From assembly GCA_033795365.1 (NCBI GenBank), contig JARYGU010000002.1:509653-573652 (forward strand): 64,000 nt of DNA. The letters run 5' to 3'. Numbering within the stretch: the first letter of the stretch is position 1; each line of letters begins with the position of its first letter. Of the stretch, positions 47,354 through 56,715 are shown in pieces. This stretch comes from JARYGU01 sp033795365 (GTDB lineage Bacteria > Pseudomonadota > Alphaproteobacteria > Rhizobiales > Rhizobiaceae). A program made the translations under genes and the position numbers. The notes under the pieces were generated by a model, which was given only the letters and a program-made list of their open reading frames with translations, did no database searches and was not told where the DNA came from.

Positions 47354-48637
47354 ATGCTTGACATCAAATGGATACGCGAGAACCCCGAAGCCTTCGACGC
47401 CGCTCTGGTGAAACGTGGCGCGGAGCCGCTTTCCGCATCGCTGATGGCTTTGGACGAGAAGCGCCGGGCAGTCATCCAGAAGGCGCAGGACATGCAGTCG
47501 CGCCGTAATGCCGCCTCCAAGGAGATCGGCGCTGCGATGGCGCAGAAGGACGGCGAGCGTGCCGAGAAGCTGAAGGCGGAAGTCGCGGAGATTAAGGCCC
47601 TTCTGCCGGCCGCCGAAGAGGAAGAGCGTCAGGCCACCGCCGAGCTCAACGACGCCCTTTCGCGTATTCCGAACATTCCCATGGACGACGTACCGGTCGG
47701 TGAAGACGAGCATGGAAATGTTGAAAAGCTGAAATGGGGCAGCAAGCCTGGCTGGAACCACAAGCCGCTCGAGCATTACGAGATCGGCGAGGCCCTCGGC
47801 TGGATGGATTTCGAAGGCGCTGCAAAGATCGCGGGCGCGCGCTTCACCATCCTCAAAGGGCAGCTTGCCCGGCTGGAGCGCGCGCTCGGCCAATTCATGC
47901 TCGACGTTCACACGCAGGAACACGGATATACCGAGGTGCAGCCGCCCCTGATGGTGCGGGACGATGCGATGTTCGGCACGGGCCAGTTGCCCAAATTCGC
48001 CGAAGACCTCTTCCGCACGACCGACGGTCGTTGGCTGATCCCGACCGCGGAAGTCCCGCTGACCAATCTAGTGCGCGAGGAAATTCTCGATCAGGACAAG
48101 CTGCCTCTGCGCTTTACGGCCCTGACCCCGTGCTTCCGCTCGGAGGCGGGTTCGGCCGGGCGCGATACGCGCGGCATGCTGCGCCAGCATCAGTTCATGA
48201 AATGCGAGCTCGTCTCCATCACCGATGCGGAAAGCTCGGTCGCCGAGCATGAGCGCATGACCGCCTGCGCCGAGGAGATCCTGAAGCGCCTCGGATTGCA
48301 CTATCGGATTATGACGCTGTGCACGGGCGACATGGGTTTCGGTGCGCAGAAGACCTACGATCTGGAGGTATGGCTGCCGGGTCAGGACACTTATCGCGAA
48401 ATCTCGTCGTGCTCGGTCTGCGGCGACTTTCAGGCGCGACGCATGAATGCGCGTTATCGCGGCAAGGACGACAAGGCGACGAAATTCGTCCACACGCTGA
48501 ACGGCTCGGGCGTGGCCGTCGGCCGTGCGCTGATCGCCGTGATGGAAAACTACCTGAACGAGGACGGTTCGGTGACGGTTCCGGAGGTCCTGCTTCCCTA
48601 TATGGGCGGCTTGAAGAAGATCGAGAAGGTCGCCTGA
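47354..48637 (+). CDS. serS: Seryl-tRNA synthetase
   Basis: A 427-residue class II synthetase. The N-terminal coiled-coil arm for the long variable arm of tRNA-Ser (residues ~30-100), motif 2 (FRSEAGSAGRDTRGMLRQHQF) and motif 3 (NGSGVAVGRALIAVMENY) are intact. Start ATG at 47354 gives the usual MLDIKWIRENP. Confidence 0.97.
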   Translation: MLDIKWIRENPEAFDAALVKRGAEPLSASLMALDEKRRAVIQKAQDMQSRRNAASKEIGAAMAQKDGERAEKLKAEVAEIKALLPAAEEEERQATAELNDALSRIPNIPMDDVPVGEDEHGNVEKLKWGSKPGWNHKPLEHYEIGEALGWMDFEGAAKIAGARFTILKGQLARLERALGQFMLDVHTQEHGYTEVQPPLMVRDDAMFGTGQLPKFAEDLFRTTDGRWLIPTAEVPLTNLVREEILDQDKLPLRFTALTPCFRSEAGSAGRDTRGMLRQHQFMKCELVSITDAESSVAEHERMTACAEEILKRLGLHYRIMTLCTGDMGFGAQKTYDLEVWLPGQDTYREISSCSVCGDFQARRMNARYRGKDDKATKFVHTLNGSGVAVGRALIAVMENYLNEDGSVTVPEVLLPYMGGLKKIEKVA

Positions 48638-48656
48638 GAGCGGGAGCGGGAAACGG

Positions 48657-49427
48657 ATGCGCATACTTCTGACCAATGACGACGGAATCCACGCCGAGGG
48701 CCTGGCGGTTCTGGAACGCATCGCGCGGACGCTGACGGACGACGTCTGGATCGTCGCACCGGAGACGGACCAGAGCGGGCTTGCCCATTCGCTTACACTG
48801 TCGGAGCCGTTGCGCCTGCGCAAGGTCGCGGAAAAGCATTTCGCCTTGCGCGGAACGCCGACGGATTGCGTCATCATGGGTGTTCGCGAGGTTCTGGATC
48901 GCAAGCCCGATCTGGTGCTTTCCGGCGTCAATGCCGGCGCCAACATGGCCGATGACGTGACCTATTCGGGCACGATCGCCGGCGCGATCGAAGGCACGCT
49001 GCAGGGTGTGCGCTCCATGTCGCTGAGCCAGGCCTACCAATATATCGGCGGACGGGTGGTGCCCTGGGAGGTGGTGGAGACCCACGCTCCCGATCTCATC
49101 CGCCGTCTGATCGATGTCGATCTGCCGGATGGGACGTTCTTCAATCTCAACTTTCCCAATTGCGGTCCGGGAGAGGTCGATGGCGTCGAGGTCACCTCGC
49201 AGGGGAAACTCGACTTCGGCCTTTCCATCGAAGAGCGTGCGGATGGCCGCGGTTTTCCCTATTATTGGCTGCGCTTCGGCGAGCGGAAGGGCGATTTTCG
49301 CTCCGGTACCGATATCCATGCTCTGAAGGCCAACAAGATATCCGTGACGCCGCTGAAGCTCGATCTCACCGATTACACGGTGCTCGATCGCGTTCAGAAG
49401 ACACTCAGTGGTGGAGGTGCGGATTGA
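48657..49427 (+). CDS. surE: 5'/3'-nucleotidase SurE
   Basis: A 256-residue SurE stationary-phase survival nucleotidase. The N-terminal LLTNDDGIHAEGL with its paired Asp metal ligands, APETDQSG, and SGVNAGANMADDVTYSGT are present. It is followed without gap by a pcm-type gene whose TTG overlaps this stop codon, recalling the surE-pcm-nlpD order of E. coli. Confidence 0.95.
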   Translation: MRILLTNDDGIHAEGLAVLERIARTLTDDVWIVAPETDQSGLAHSLTLSEPLRLRKVAEKHFALRGTPTDCVIMGVREVLDRKPDLVLSGVNAGANMADDVTYSGTIAGAIEGTLQGVRSMSLSQAYQYIGGRVVPWEVVETHAPDLIRRLIDVDLPDGTFFNLNFPNCGPGEVDGVEVTSQGKLDFGLSIEERADGRGFPYYWLRFGERKGDFRSGTDIHALKANKISVTPLKLDLTDYTVLDRVQKTLSGGGAD

Positions 49428-50077
49428 CGGCACGCGTCATCGAAAAGGAAGGTTTTGCTGCCCTCGCACTGAGGCTTCGCGGTGAAGGCATCAACAACCT
49501 GGAACTTCTGACGGCTGTCGAACAGACGCCCCGCACCATCTTTGCTCCGCCGCAATTCGCGGGCGACGCCTATGCGAGCCGGGTCCTGCCGATCGACTGC
49601 GGCTCCTTCATGGAAGGAGTCGATCTGGCCGTCCGCCTTCTCCATCTTCTGAACCTGAAGGCCGGTCAGCGCGTCCTGGAGGTCGGGACGGGCAGCGGCT
49701 TTACCGCGGCCGTGATGGGGCGCATGACGGAGCGCGTGCTCACCGTCGACCGTTACAAGACGCTCGTCACTCAGGCCCAGCAGAATATCGAGAAGGCCGG
49801 CATTCGCAACGTCGTCGTACGGCAGGCGGACGGAAGTGCCGGCATGCCGGGCGAAGGGACCTTCGACCGCATCCTGGTGACTGCGGCCTTCCCCGCGCTT
49901 CCGAGGCTTTTCGCCGAACAACTCGTCTCCGGCGGCATGCTGCTGGCGCCGGTGATGATCGACGAAACCGAATGCCGGATGCTGAAGCTCGTAAAGACCG
50001 GAAGCCGCTTCGACAGGGAAGATCTGTTCGAAGTGCCTTATCTGCCGATCGTGCCGCATCTCGCGCAGGCTCTCTGA
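49424..50077 (+). CDS. pcm: Protein-L-isoaspartate O-methyltransferase family protein
   Basis: A 217-residue PCMT-family methyltransferase, SAM motif VLEVGTGSGFTAAV and the later FDRILVTAAFPALP. The substrate-side motif reads GSFMEGVDLAVRL rather than the ISQP of E. coli Pcm, so the substrate may differ. The start is TTG within TTGA, overlapping the surE stop, with GGAGG six bases upstream. Repair of isoaspartate in aged proteins is the family role. Confidence 0.85.
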   Translation: MTARVIEKEGFAALALRLRGEGINNLELLTAVEQTPRTIFAPPQFAGDAYASRVLPIDCGSFMEGVDLAVRLLHLLNLKAGQRVLEVGTGSGFTAAVMGRMTERVLTVDRYKTLVTQAQQNIEKAGIRNVVVRQADGSAGMPGEGTFDRILVTAAFPALPRLFAEQLVSGGMLLAPVMIDETECRMLKLVKTGSRFDREDLFEVPYLPIVPHLAQAL

Positions 50078-50124
50078 CGCGCTCTTTCCCAAATCACGTA
50101 ATCTCCCATCAACATTCGCGCGCG

Positions 50125-50139
50125 TTAACCTTTTGTTAA
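50125..50139. promoter_or_regulatory. CtrA box
   Basis: TTAA-CCTTTTG-TTAA, a perfect TTAA-N7-TTAA match to the alphaproteobacterial CtrA site, in the promoter region of the unknown gene that starts at 50260 (or 50200). Confidence 0.65.
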
Positions 50140-50259
50140 CCATTGCAAGCTTCGCGCAAGGTTCGAGGCATAGACCGGTTTCAGCGATAGCGTTTTTCCA
50201 TGCTGAGCGGCCCGATGCCTGCATTCATTCCAGGCCGGCGCGCTCCGACGGAGATCGGA

Positions 50260-50874
50260 ATGCAGGTCACGAGCAGGATTGCCGGTAATCATACCGGGGA
50301 CCATCTTTTGCAGCTTGCCAGCAGAGCCGCCGGAAAGACGGCGGAGGAAGCGGCGGAGCCGGCGGAACAGAAACAGGGACCCGGAGGCTTCTACGATCCG
50401 GCGTCGCGCATATCTTTATCCGTTGATGCGGTGCTCGTGTTGAGCGGCAGCAAAGCCTCCGACGGGGGCAGGCTTCCACCTTTGACCGAGGACGAGCGCA
50501 ACAACATCCCGTCGCCCGCCCTTGCGGCGCGCGAAAATGCAGCCTTCGGCAAATACCTCGCGGAAGGCGATCACAAGACCTACTACCGCACCTATATCGA
50601 ATATTACGACAGCCTCCAGCCGCAGGATCAGCAGAGCCCGCGCTATGCCGGCACGAGGGAGATCGCCGTCGCCGCCCTTCGCTCGCTAGCCTACAGCGAG
50701 AGAATAGCAGACGCGGATGTGAGCGCATCGGATCTGCCGGAGGCTGTCGGGGAATTGGTGCGTCAGGAAGCGCCGCCCGCCGTCTATCGGCCTGGGCAAT
50801 ACGAATTCGAGAATGCCGCCCGGCTGAGCGGCCGCATTTCGCGCGCAAATTCGATGTATGTTGCAAATTACTGA
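50260..50874 (+). CDS. Uncharacterised rhizobial protein behind a CtrA box
   Basis: A 204-residue protein that I do not recognise. There is no signal peptide or membrane span. A central segment (DPASRISLSVDAVLVLSG) and a Tyr-rich helix (YLAEGDHKTYYRTYIEYYDSLQ) stand out; the C-terminal part is helical. The ATG at 50260 is chosen for GGAG six bases upstream; an ATG at 50200 would add 20 residues without such a site. It lies between pcm and the nlpD-like gene. The perfect CtrA box upstream suggests cell-cycle or motility-linked expression. Confidence 0.7.
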   Translation: MQVTSRIAGNHTGDHLLQLASRAAGKTAEEAAEPAEQKQGPGGFYDPASRISLSVDAVLVLSGSKASDGGRLPPLTEDERNNIPSPALAARENAAFGKYLAEGDHKTYYRTYIEYYDSLQPQDQQSPRYAGTREIAVAALRSLAYSERIADADVSASDLPEAVGELVRQEAPPAVYRPGQYEFENAARLSGRISRANSMYVANY

Positions 50875-51002
50875 AACTGCATAATGCAATCGGTTTTTTT
50901 AGATTTTACCGGTCCCGGCAGCCGGCTCTTGCATCCGCAGCGAGCCTGCCGGGATGTCCATGGTTATTGAATTGCCAAAATTTCCGATGGTATGAGCCGG
51001 TT

Positions 51003-51017
51003 TTAACCGGGCGGTAA
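51003..51017. promoter_or_regulatory. Imperfect CtrA-like box upstream of nlpD
   Basis: TTAA-CCGGGCG-GTAA, one mismatch from TTAA-N7-TTAA, 55 bases before the nlpD-like ATG. The 196-base interval holds no gene. Confidence 0.35.
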
Positions 51018-51071
51018 CTCTAACGCGCTTTAATCGGGACACTTCAAGTAGCGTACCGATTGGGTAGTGTC

Positions 51072-52646
51072 ATGCGTAAGAGTGTATCGCCGAGTTTTGG
51101 TAAGGCAGCGAGCCGTCTCCTTGTGGTGGCTCTGCTGGCGGGCACGGCAGCAGGCTGTAGCTCCGATGCTTCCCGGTTCAACGGGATTTTCTCGAGCTCT
51201 GATAATATCACCACCAACTCGATCCCGCGTCGGACGCTTTTCGGTTCGAATGCTCCGGTTCCCCGCGGCGATGTAAATGGTGGCGGGATGGTCGCATCCG
51301 CCGCGCCCATGAACGATCCGGGCCAGTCGTACAATCAGCCTTATCCGCAGCAGCCCGGCGGCATCTCATACGAGCCGATCGATACGGCGACGAATGGCGG
51401 ATCGGGAACGCGCCTTGCGTCCACTCCGATGAGCGTCCAGCGCGGCGCCCTTGCCGAGCCGACAAATGCCGCAAGGCCGGTCGAGCGCGAGGTCGCCATG
51501 GCCCAGCCGATGCCTGCGGCCCGTCAGAAGCCAGCCCCTATCGTCAGCGACGACGATGGCGACGCGCTGGTGACGGGTACTGTCGCTCCCGGCAAGGCCG
51601 GCTGGTCGACGGCGAATGCTCCCGTCGTCACGCTGCGCCAGGGCGAAAGCGTTGCGACGCTCTCCAATCGCTATGGTGTTCCGGAAAAGGAAATCCTGAA
51701 GGCGAACGGCCTCAAGCGGGCGGCGGATGCCGAACCGGGACGCAAGATCGTCATCCCCACATTCAGCTCGACCGGCAGCATCGCGAAGGCGGCTGCGGAC
51801 GGAACGTTGAACACGGATGGCAAGCTGCCCGATCCCAATCGCAATTCCAGCCAGAATGTCGCCATCCTTCCGACGACGCCCTCGACCCGTGACAAGTCTC
51901 TGACCTCTTCCGGCGAGACGCCCTCCAAGGTCGCCAACACCGGCGAAGGTGGGGCAAGAGGCGTCTATGAGGTGAAGCCCGGCGATTCGCTTGCCAAGAT
52001 TTCGCGCGAGACCGGCGTGTCCATCGACGCTCTCAAGCAGGCGAATGGCCTCGAGACCGCGTCCATCCGCATCGGCCAGAAGCTGACGCTGCCCGGCGGA
52101 AAGGCAAGCGCGCCCGACAAGACCGTCACCGCCTCCGTACCCGAAGCGAAGAAGGCGGTCGAAGCCGTGGAGAAGAAGCCGGAAGCCTATCAGCCGCCGG
52201 TCAGGACCGTGTCGATCAACGAGGCGGCCGCCAAGACCGACGTGACGGAAGATGCGCCGGAATCGACGGGCATCGGCAAGTATCGCTGGCCGGTGCGCGG
52301 CGCGGTCATCGCCGGCTACGGTGCCAATGTCGACGGCAACCGCAATGACGGAATCGACATCTCGGTACCGGAAGGAACGCCGATCAAGGCTGCCGAAAAC
52401 GGAGTCGTCATCTATTCCGGCAGCAGCCTGAAGGAACTCGGCAACGCAGTGCTTGTCCGCCACGACGACGGCACCGTCACCGTCTATGGCCATGCCGGTG
52501 AGCTCAATGTCCAGCGCGGCCAGAAGGTGCAGCGCGGCCAGACGCTCGCATCATCCGGCATGAGCGGCAATGCGAAGCGTCCGAAGGTCCATTTCGAGGT
52601 CCGCAAGAACGCGACCGCCGTCAACCCCATGACCTTCCTCGAATAG
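51072..52646 (+). CDS. nlpD: NlpD-like lipoprotein with two LysM domains and a degenerate LytM domain
   Basis: A 524-residue protein. A signal sequence ends in AGTAAGC, a plausible lipobox. Two LysM peptidoglycan-binding domains lie at about residues 180-230 and 297-343, and a C-terminal M23/LytM domain at about 406-523. Of the zinc ligands, the first His is Asn (NDGIDIS) and the first His of the HxH pair is Lys (PKVHFEV), so it is probably not a peptidase but an activator of amidases, like E. coli NlpD. The ATG at 51072 is preferred over a TTG 12 bases earlier. Downstream of surE-pcm, as in E. coli. Confidence 0.87.
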   Translation: MRKSVSPSFGKAASRLLVVALLAGTAAGCSSDASRFNGIFSSSDNITTNSIPRRTLFGSNAPVPRGDVNGGGMVASAAPMNDPGQSYNQPYPQQPGGISYEPIDTATNGGSGTRLASTPMSVQRGALAEPTNAARPVEREVAMAQPMPAARQKPAPIVSDDDGDALVTGTVAPGKAGWSTANAPVVTLRQGESVATLSNRYGVPEKEILKANGLKRAADAEPGRKIVIPTFSSTGSIAKAAADGTLNTDGKLPDPNRNSSQNVAILPTTPSTRDKSLTSSGETPSKVANTGEGGARGVYEVKPGDSLAKISRETGVSIDALKQANGLETASIRIGQKLTLPGGKASAPDKTVTASVPEAKKAVEAVEKKPEAYQPPVRTVSINEAAAKTDVTEDAPESTGIGKYRWPVRGAVIAGYGANVDGNRNDGIDISVPEGTPIKAAENGVVIYSGSSLKELGNAVLVRHDDGTVTVYGHAGELNVQRGQKVQRGQTLASSGMSGNAKRPKVHFEVRKNATAVNPMTFLE

Positions 52647-52673
52647 TAGGAAATCCGTGTAAGTCTTAGAACG

Positions 52674-52697
52674 GTCCGGCCATTGCGCCGGACTTTT
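52674..52697 (+). terminator. Rho-independent terminator of nlpD
   Basis: GTCCGGC and GCCGGAC arms with a six-base loop, followed by TTTTC, between convergent genes. Confidence 0.75.
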
Positions 52698-53596
52698 CAT
52701 TTCACGAGCGGTTTGCCGAGGCGTCCGGCGAGGTCCTGGATGAACTGCCAGGCGACACGTCCGGAGCGGGAGCCGCGTGTAGTCGCCCATTCGAGCGCAT
52801 CTGCATGGAGGCGCTCCTTTTCCTGCTCAAGGCCGAAATGGGCGGCGTAGCTGTCGATCATCTCCAGATAGTCGTTCTGGCTGCACTTGTAGAAGCCGAG
52901 CCACAGGCCGAAGCGGTCCGACAGCGAGACCTTCTCCTCGACGGCCTCCGACGGGTTGATGGCAGTCGATTGCTCGTTCTCCATCATATCGCGCGGCAGA
53001 AGGTGGCGCCGATTGGACGTTGCGTAGAGGATGACGTTGTCCGGCCGGCCTTCCACGCCGCCGTCGAGGGCCGCCTTCAGCGATTTGTAGGACGTGTCGT
53101 CATGGTCGAAGGAGAGGTCGTCGCAGAAGACGATCACCGGGAAGGGCGCGGCCTTGAGGATCTCCATCAAGACCGGCAGGGTGGAGATGTCCTCGCGATG
53201 CACTTCGACAAGCTTCAGGCCGTTGCCTGATTCTTTCGCAGCGAGGGCATGGACGGACTTGACCAGCGAGGACTTGCCCATGCCGCGCGCGCCCCAGAGC
53301 AGGACGTTGTTGGCGGGAAGCCCGCCGGCGAAGCGCATCGTATTGTCGACCAGGATGTCGCGGACATGATCGACGCCGCGGATGAGGCCGATCTCGATGC
53401 GGTTCGGCCGCGCCACGGGCTGAAGATATTGTCTTGCCGGAACCCAGACGAAGCAGTCGGCGGCGTTCCAGTCGTTAACCGCGGGAGCGGGACCGGCGAT
53501 GCGCTCGAGCGCCGCCGTCAGCCGGCCGATTTCCGCAAGCAAGTGCTTTACCTGTTCTTCCTGCAACGTCTCTCTCCCGAGCGTGGCAACCGGCAT
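52697..53596 (-). CDS. DUF815-family AAA ATPase
   Basis: A 299-residue P-loop ATPase of the DUF815 family. Walker A is LLWGARGMGKSS, Walker B VIVFCDDLSFD, and a sensor-1-type ILYATSNRRHLLPRDM follows. The C-terminal SGRVAWQFIQDLAGRLGKP is conserved in the family. Function not established. The ATG at 53596 is chosen because the 40 residues upstream look non-coding. Divergent from yajC. Confidence 0.87.
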   Translation of the reverse strand: MPVATLGRETLQEEQVKHLLAEIGRLTAALERIAGPAPAVNDWNAADCFVWVPARQYLQPVARPNRIEIGLIRGVDHVRDILVDNTMRFAGGLPANNVLLWGARGMGKSSLVKSVHALAAKESGNGLKLVEVHREDISTLPVLMEILKAAPFPVIVFCDDLSFDHDDTSYKSLKAALDGGVEGRPDNVILYATSNRRHLLPRDMMENEQSTAINPSEAVEEKVSLSDRFGLWLGFYKCSQNDYLEMIDSYAAHFGLEQEKERLHADALEWATTRGSRSGRVAWQFIQDLAGRLGKPLVK

Positions 53597-53790
53597 GGCC
53601 GGGCGAATGAATGCGACGCAAGGCGGGTAGCATGGCGGCGATGGCGGGAAAAGGGGAAGATATACTAAAAACAGTTGCTTTCGCGGTTGGCGACATGCAC
53701 TGCGTGTTGCAATCACACCGGTCTTGCCTATATTCGCGCCAACCGAAATGGGCCTTCCGGCCCCGATAACCAGACATCGAGGAGTAACTG

Positions 53791-54123
53791 ATGTTCATTA
53801 CCGAGGCTTTCGCCCAGGCACCCGGCGGTTCTGCGGGCGGCGCCGACATTCTCATGTCGGTCCTGCCGTTCCTGCTGATCTTTGTGGTGATGTATTTCCT
53901 CATCATCCGCCCGCAGCGCGCCGCAATGAAACGCCGCGAAGAGCTTCTGAAGAACATCCGCAGGGGCGACCAGGTCGTGACGGGCGGCGGCATCGTCGGC
54001 AAGGTGACCAAGGTCGTCGACGATAACGAGCTTGAAGTCGAAATAGCCGAAGGCATCAAGATCCGCGTCGTGCGCAGCGGCGTTTCCGAAGTGCGCGTCA
54101 AGGGCGAGCCGGTCAAGGAATAA
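53791..54123 (+). CDS. yajC: Preprotein translocase accessory subunit YajC
   Basis: A 110-residue YajC: one membrane span (SVLPFLLIFVVMYFLIIRPQ) followed by the conserved RRGDQVVTGGGIVGKV segment. It associates with SecDF, encoded immediately downstream. Confidence 0.95.
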   Translation: MFITEAFAQAPGGSAGGADILMSVLPFLLIFVVMYFLIIRPQRAAMKRREELLKNIRRGDQVVTGGGIVGKVTKVVDDNELEVEIAEGIKIRVVRSGVSEVRVKGEPVKE

Positions 54124-54210
54124 TGATTCTGCCGCCCGCGCGGACGGAGCTCCGTGCGGGCGGCGTGCCAGCTTTTCAGCCGGCAGGACTGCCGGGCATG
54201 CGAGAGTGTG

Positions 54211-56712
54211 ATGCTGCAATCTGCCCGCTGGAAATCCGCCGCTCTCTGGCTCGTTCTGTTTGCGAGCCTTCTTGTCCTGCTGCCCAATCTCCTGGTGCAG
54301 AAACAGTTGGAACGCTTGCCTGCCTGGGTGTCGTCCCTGAGGCTCGTTCCCGGGCTCGATCTGACCGGCGGATCGCATCTCCTCTTGAAATTCGAACGTG
54401 CCGACATCGAGAACGACCGTCTCTCCGCCACCGTCGATGCGGTCGGGCAGAGGCTGAGGGCCGAGCGGATTCCCTATAGCGGGCTTTCCGGTTCCGGACG
54501 CATCGTGGAGGTGCGCATCAGCGACCTGGGGCGCTTAAGCGCCGCCCAGTCCGCGCTTTCCGACGTGGCGGACGTATCCGTGACACACCAGCCGGACGGT
54601 CTTTTCCGCATCGAGCTTTCCGGGGGCGCGCTGAATGCAGCCGCGGCGCAGGGCATGGCTGAGGCGCTCGACGTGGTGCGCGCACGCATAGACGAGCTCG
54701 GCATGCCCAATGCCAAGGTGCTCCGCGAGAATGCCGATCATATCGTGGTGCAGGTCGCCGGGCTTTCCAATCCGCAACGGCTGAAGGACCTGCTCGCGCA
54801 GCGCGGACGGCTGTCGGCGCGGCTGGTGGACGACGCCGTTTCCCTGCAGCAGGCGATCGAAAACGGGGCTCCGGCGGGAACACAGCTTCTCTACTCCATC
54901 GGCGAGCCGCCGATCGGCTATGTCGTGCGCCGCGCCGCCATCTTTACCGGCAATGACATCGTCTCCGCAGAGCCGGTCGCCGATAACCAGAGCGACGAAG
55001 CCTCCCTCGATTTTACCTTGAGCCCGGACGGCAAGACGCGTCTGGCCGATGTCACGCGCGAAAATATCGGCAGGACGATCGCGATCGTCCTCGACGATCA
55101 GGTTCTCTCCGCTTCGATCGTCCGTGAGCCGCTGTCCATCGACAGCCTGCGCATCACCGGCGATTTCGATGCCGAAGGGGCGGTCAATCTCGCCACGGTG
55201 TTGCGCAGCGGAGCGCTCCCGGCATCGTTGACGGTGATCGAGGAGCGCTCGATCGAACCCGCCCTCGGCGCTTCCTCGGCAAGGGCGGCCGTCATCGCCG
55301 TTTGCGTCAGCGCATTGGCGGTCACCGTCTTTATTGCCAGCTTTTACGGCCTCTTCGGTGCGATCGCGGCGATCGGGCTGTTCTTCAATCTTGTCCTCAT
55401 TCTCGCCGTTCTCTCTCTTGCCGGGATCGTCATGACGCTTCCGGGTATCGCCGGAATGGTGCTGATCATCGGCATGGCGGTCGATTCGAATGTGCTGATC
55501 TATGAACGCATTCGCGAGGAGGCAGCAACGGGGCGTCCGCTTGCCGAAGCGGTGGAGGGCGGCTTCCTAAGGGCTTCTTCGACGATTGTCGATGCGGGGA
55601 TGACGATGCTGATCGCGGTCCTCGTCCTGTTCTTCCTCGGATCGGCACCCTTGCAGGGATTTGCCGTCACCGTCGGAATAGGTATCGTGACGACCGGGTT
55701 TGTCGCGTTCACCCTCACGAGATGGATGGTCAAGCGCTGGATGCGCTTCACGCGTGCCACACATCTTCCGAGGAGTATCCGTACCGGCATCTTCGACGGC
55801 ATAAACCTGAGATTCATGTCGATCCGCAACTACACTTTCATGGCGACAGCTGCGCTTTCGATCGCGGCGGCTCTCCTGGTGTCTGTCGGAGGGATGAATC
55901 TGGGCATCGATTTTACCGGCGGATCCATGCTTCAGGTCGAGGCGAAGGAGGGACGGGCGGATCTCGTGAACATTGCCGACCGGCTGGAGGAGGCAAATCT
56001 AGGAGACGTCACCGTGCGCGCCGGACGCACGCCTGCAATGGCCACCATACGCATTCCGCCGCAGGGTGGGGGAGAGAACGCCGAGCAGACCTCTGCGCTG
56101 GTCGCGCGCGGAGAGCTGGAAGCCGATTACGATTTCCAGCGCGTCGAGGTCGTCGGTCCGTCCGTTTCCGGAAATCTGATTTCGGCGGCCTCCCTCGGCC
56201 TGGTGCTCGGTCTGGCGGCGCTCATCGCCTATATCTGGGCGCGCTTCGAATGGCAGTTCGCCATCGGCGCCATCATCGCCACCGCCCATGACATCTTTCT
56301 GACGATCGGATTTTTTGCCCTCACCGGGCTGGAGTTCAACATCGGCAGCATTGCGGCTCTCTTGACGATAGCCGGCTATTCACTGAACGATACGGTGGTG
56401 GTCTACGACCGGATCCGCGAAAACCTGAAGCGTTATCGGCAGATGCCCTTGCCGATCCTGATAGACGCCTCCATCAACCAGACACTCTCGCGCACGGTGC
56501 TGACCTCGGCGACCACGCTGATCGCGCTTGCGGCGCTGGCGGTTTTCGGCGGGGAGGTCATCCGGGCCTTCGCCCTTTCCATGTTCTTCGGCATTGCGAT
56601 CGGCACCTTCTCCTCTATCTACATCGCCGGTCCTGTTCTCATACTTTTCAAACTGCGGCCCGACCGTTATCGCCTCGGCGGTCGAAAGCCGGGTTCGGCG
56701 GCGGAGGCTTGA
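54211..56712 (+). CDS. secDF: Fused SecD-SecF protein-export subunit
   Basis: An 833-residue fusion of SecD and SecF, which use the proton gradient to complete protein export. The SecD half has VPGLDLTGGSHLLLKF and a large periplasmic domain (to about residue 365), six spans, then the SecF half (LRFMSIRNYTFMATAALSIA; GIDFTGGSMLQVE; SLNDTVVVYDRIREN) with six more. ATG at 54211 is preferred over an upstream codon. Coupled to yajC. Confidence 0.94.
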   Translation: MLQSARWKSAALWLVLFASLLVLLPNLLVQKQLERLPAWVSSLRLVPGLDLTGGSHLLLKFERADIENDRLSATVDAVGQRLRAERIPYSGLSGSGRIVEVRISDLGRLSAAQSALSDVADVSVTHQPDGLFRIELSGGALNAAAAQGMAEALDVVRARIDELGMPNAKVLRENADHIVVQVAGLSNPQRLKDLLAQRGRLSARLVDDAVSLQQAIENGAPAGTQLLYSIGEPPIGYVVRRAAIFTGNDIVSAEPVADNQSDEASLDFTLSPDGKTRLADVTRENIGRTIAIVLDDQVLSASIVREPLSIDSLRITGDFDAEGAVNLATVLRSGALPASLTVIEERSIEPALGASSARAAVIAVCVSALAVTVFIASFYGLFGAIAAIGLFFNLVLILAVLSLAGIVMTLPGIAGMVLIIGMAVDSNVLIYERIREEAATGRPLAEAVEGGFLRASSTIVDAGMTMLIAVLVLFFLGSAPLQGFAVTVGIGIVTTGFVAFTLTRWMVKRWMRFTRATHLPRSIRTGIFDGINLRFMSIRNYTFMATAALSIAAALLVSVGGMNLGIDFTGGSMLQVEAKEGRADLVNIADRLEEANLGDVTVRAGRTPAMATIRIPPQGGGENAEQTSALVARGELEADYDFQRVEVVGPSVSGNLISAASLGLVLGLAALIAYIWARFEWQFAIGAIIATAHDIFLTIGFFALTGLEFNIGSIAALLTIAGYSLNDTVVVYDRIRENLKRYRQMPLPILIDASINQTLSRTVLTSATTLIALAALAVFGGEVIRAFALSMFFGIAIGTFSSIYIAGPVLILFKLRPDRYRLGGRKPGSAAEA

Positions 56713-56715
56713 TCC

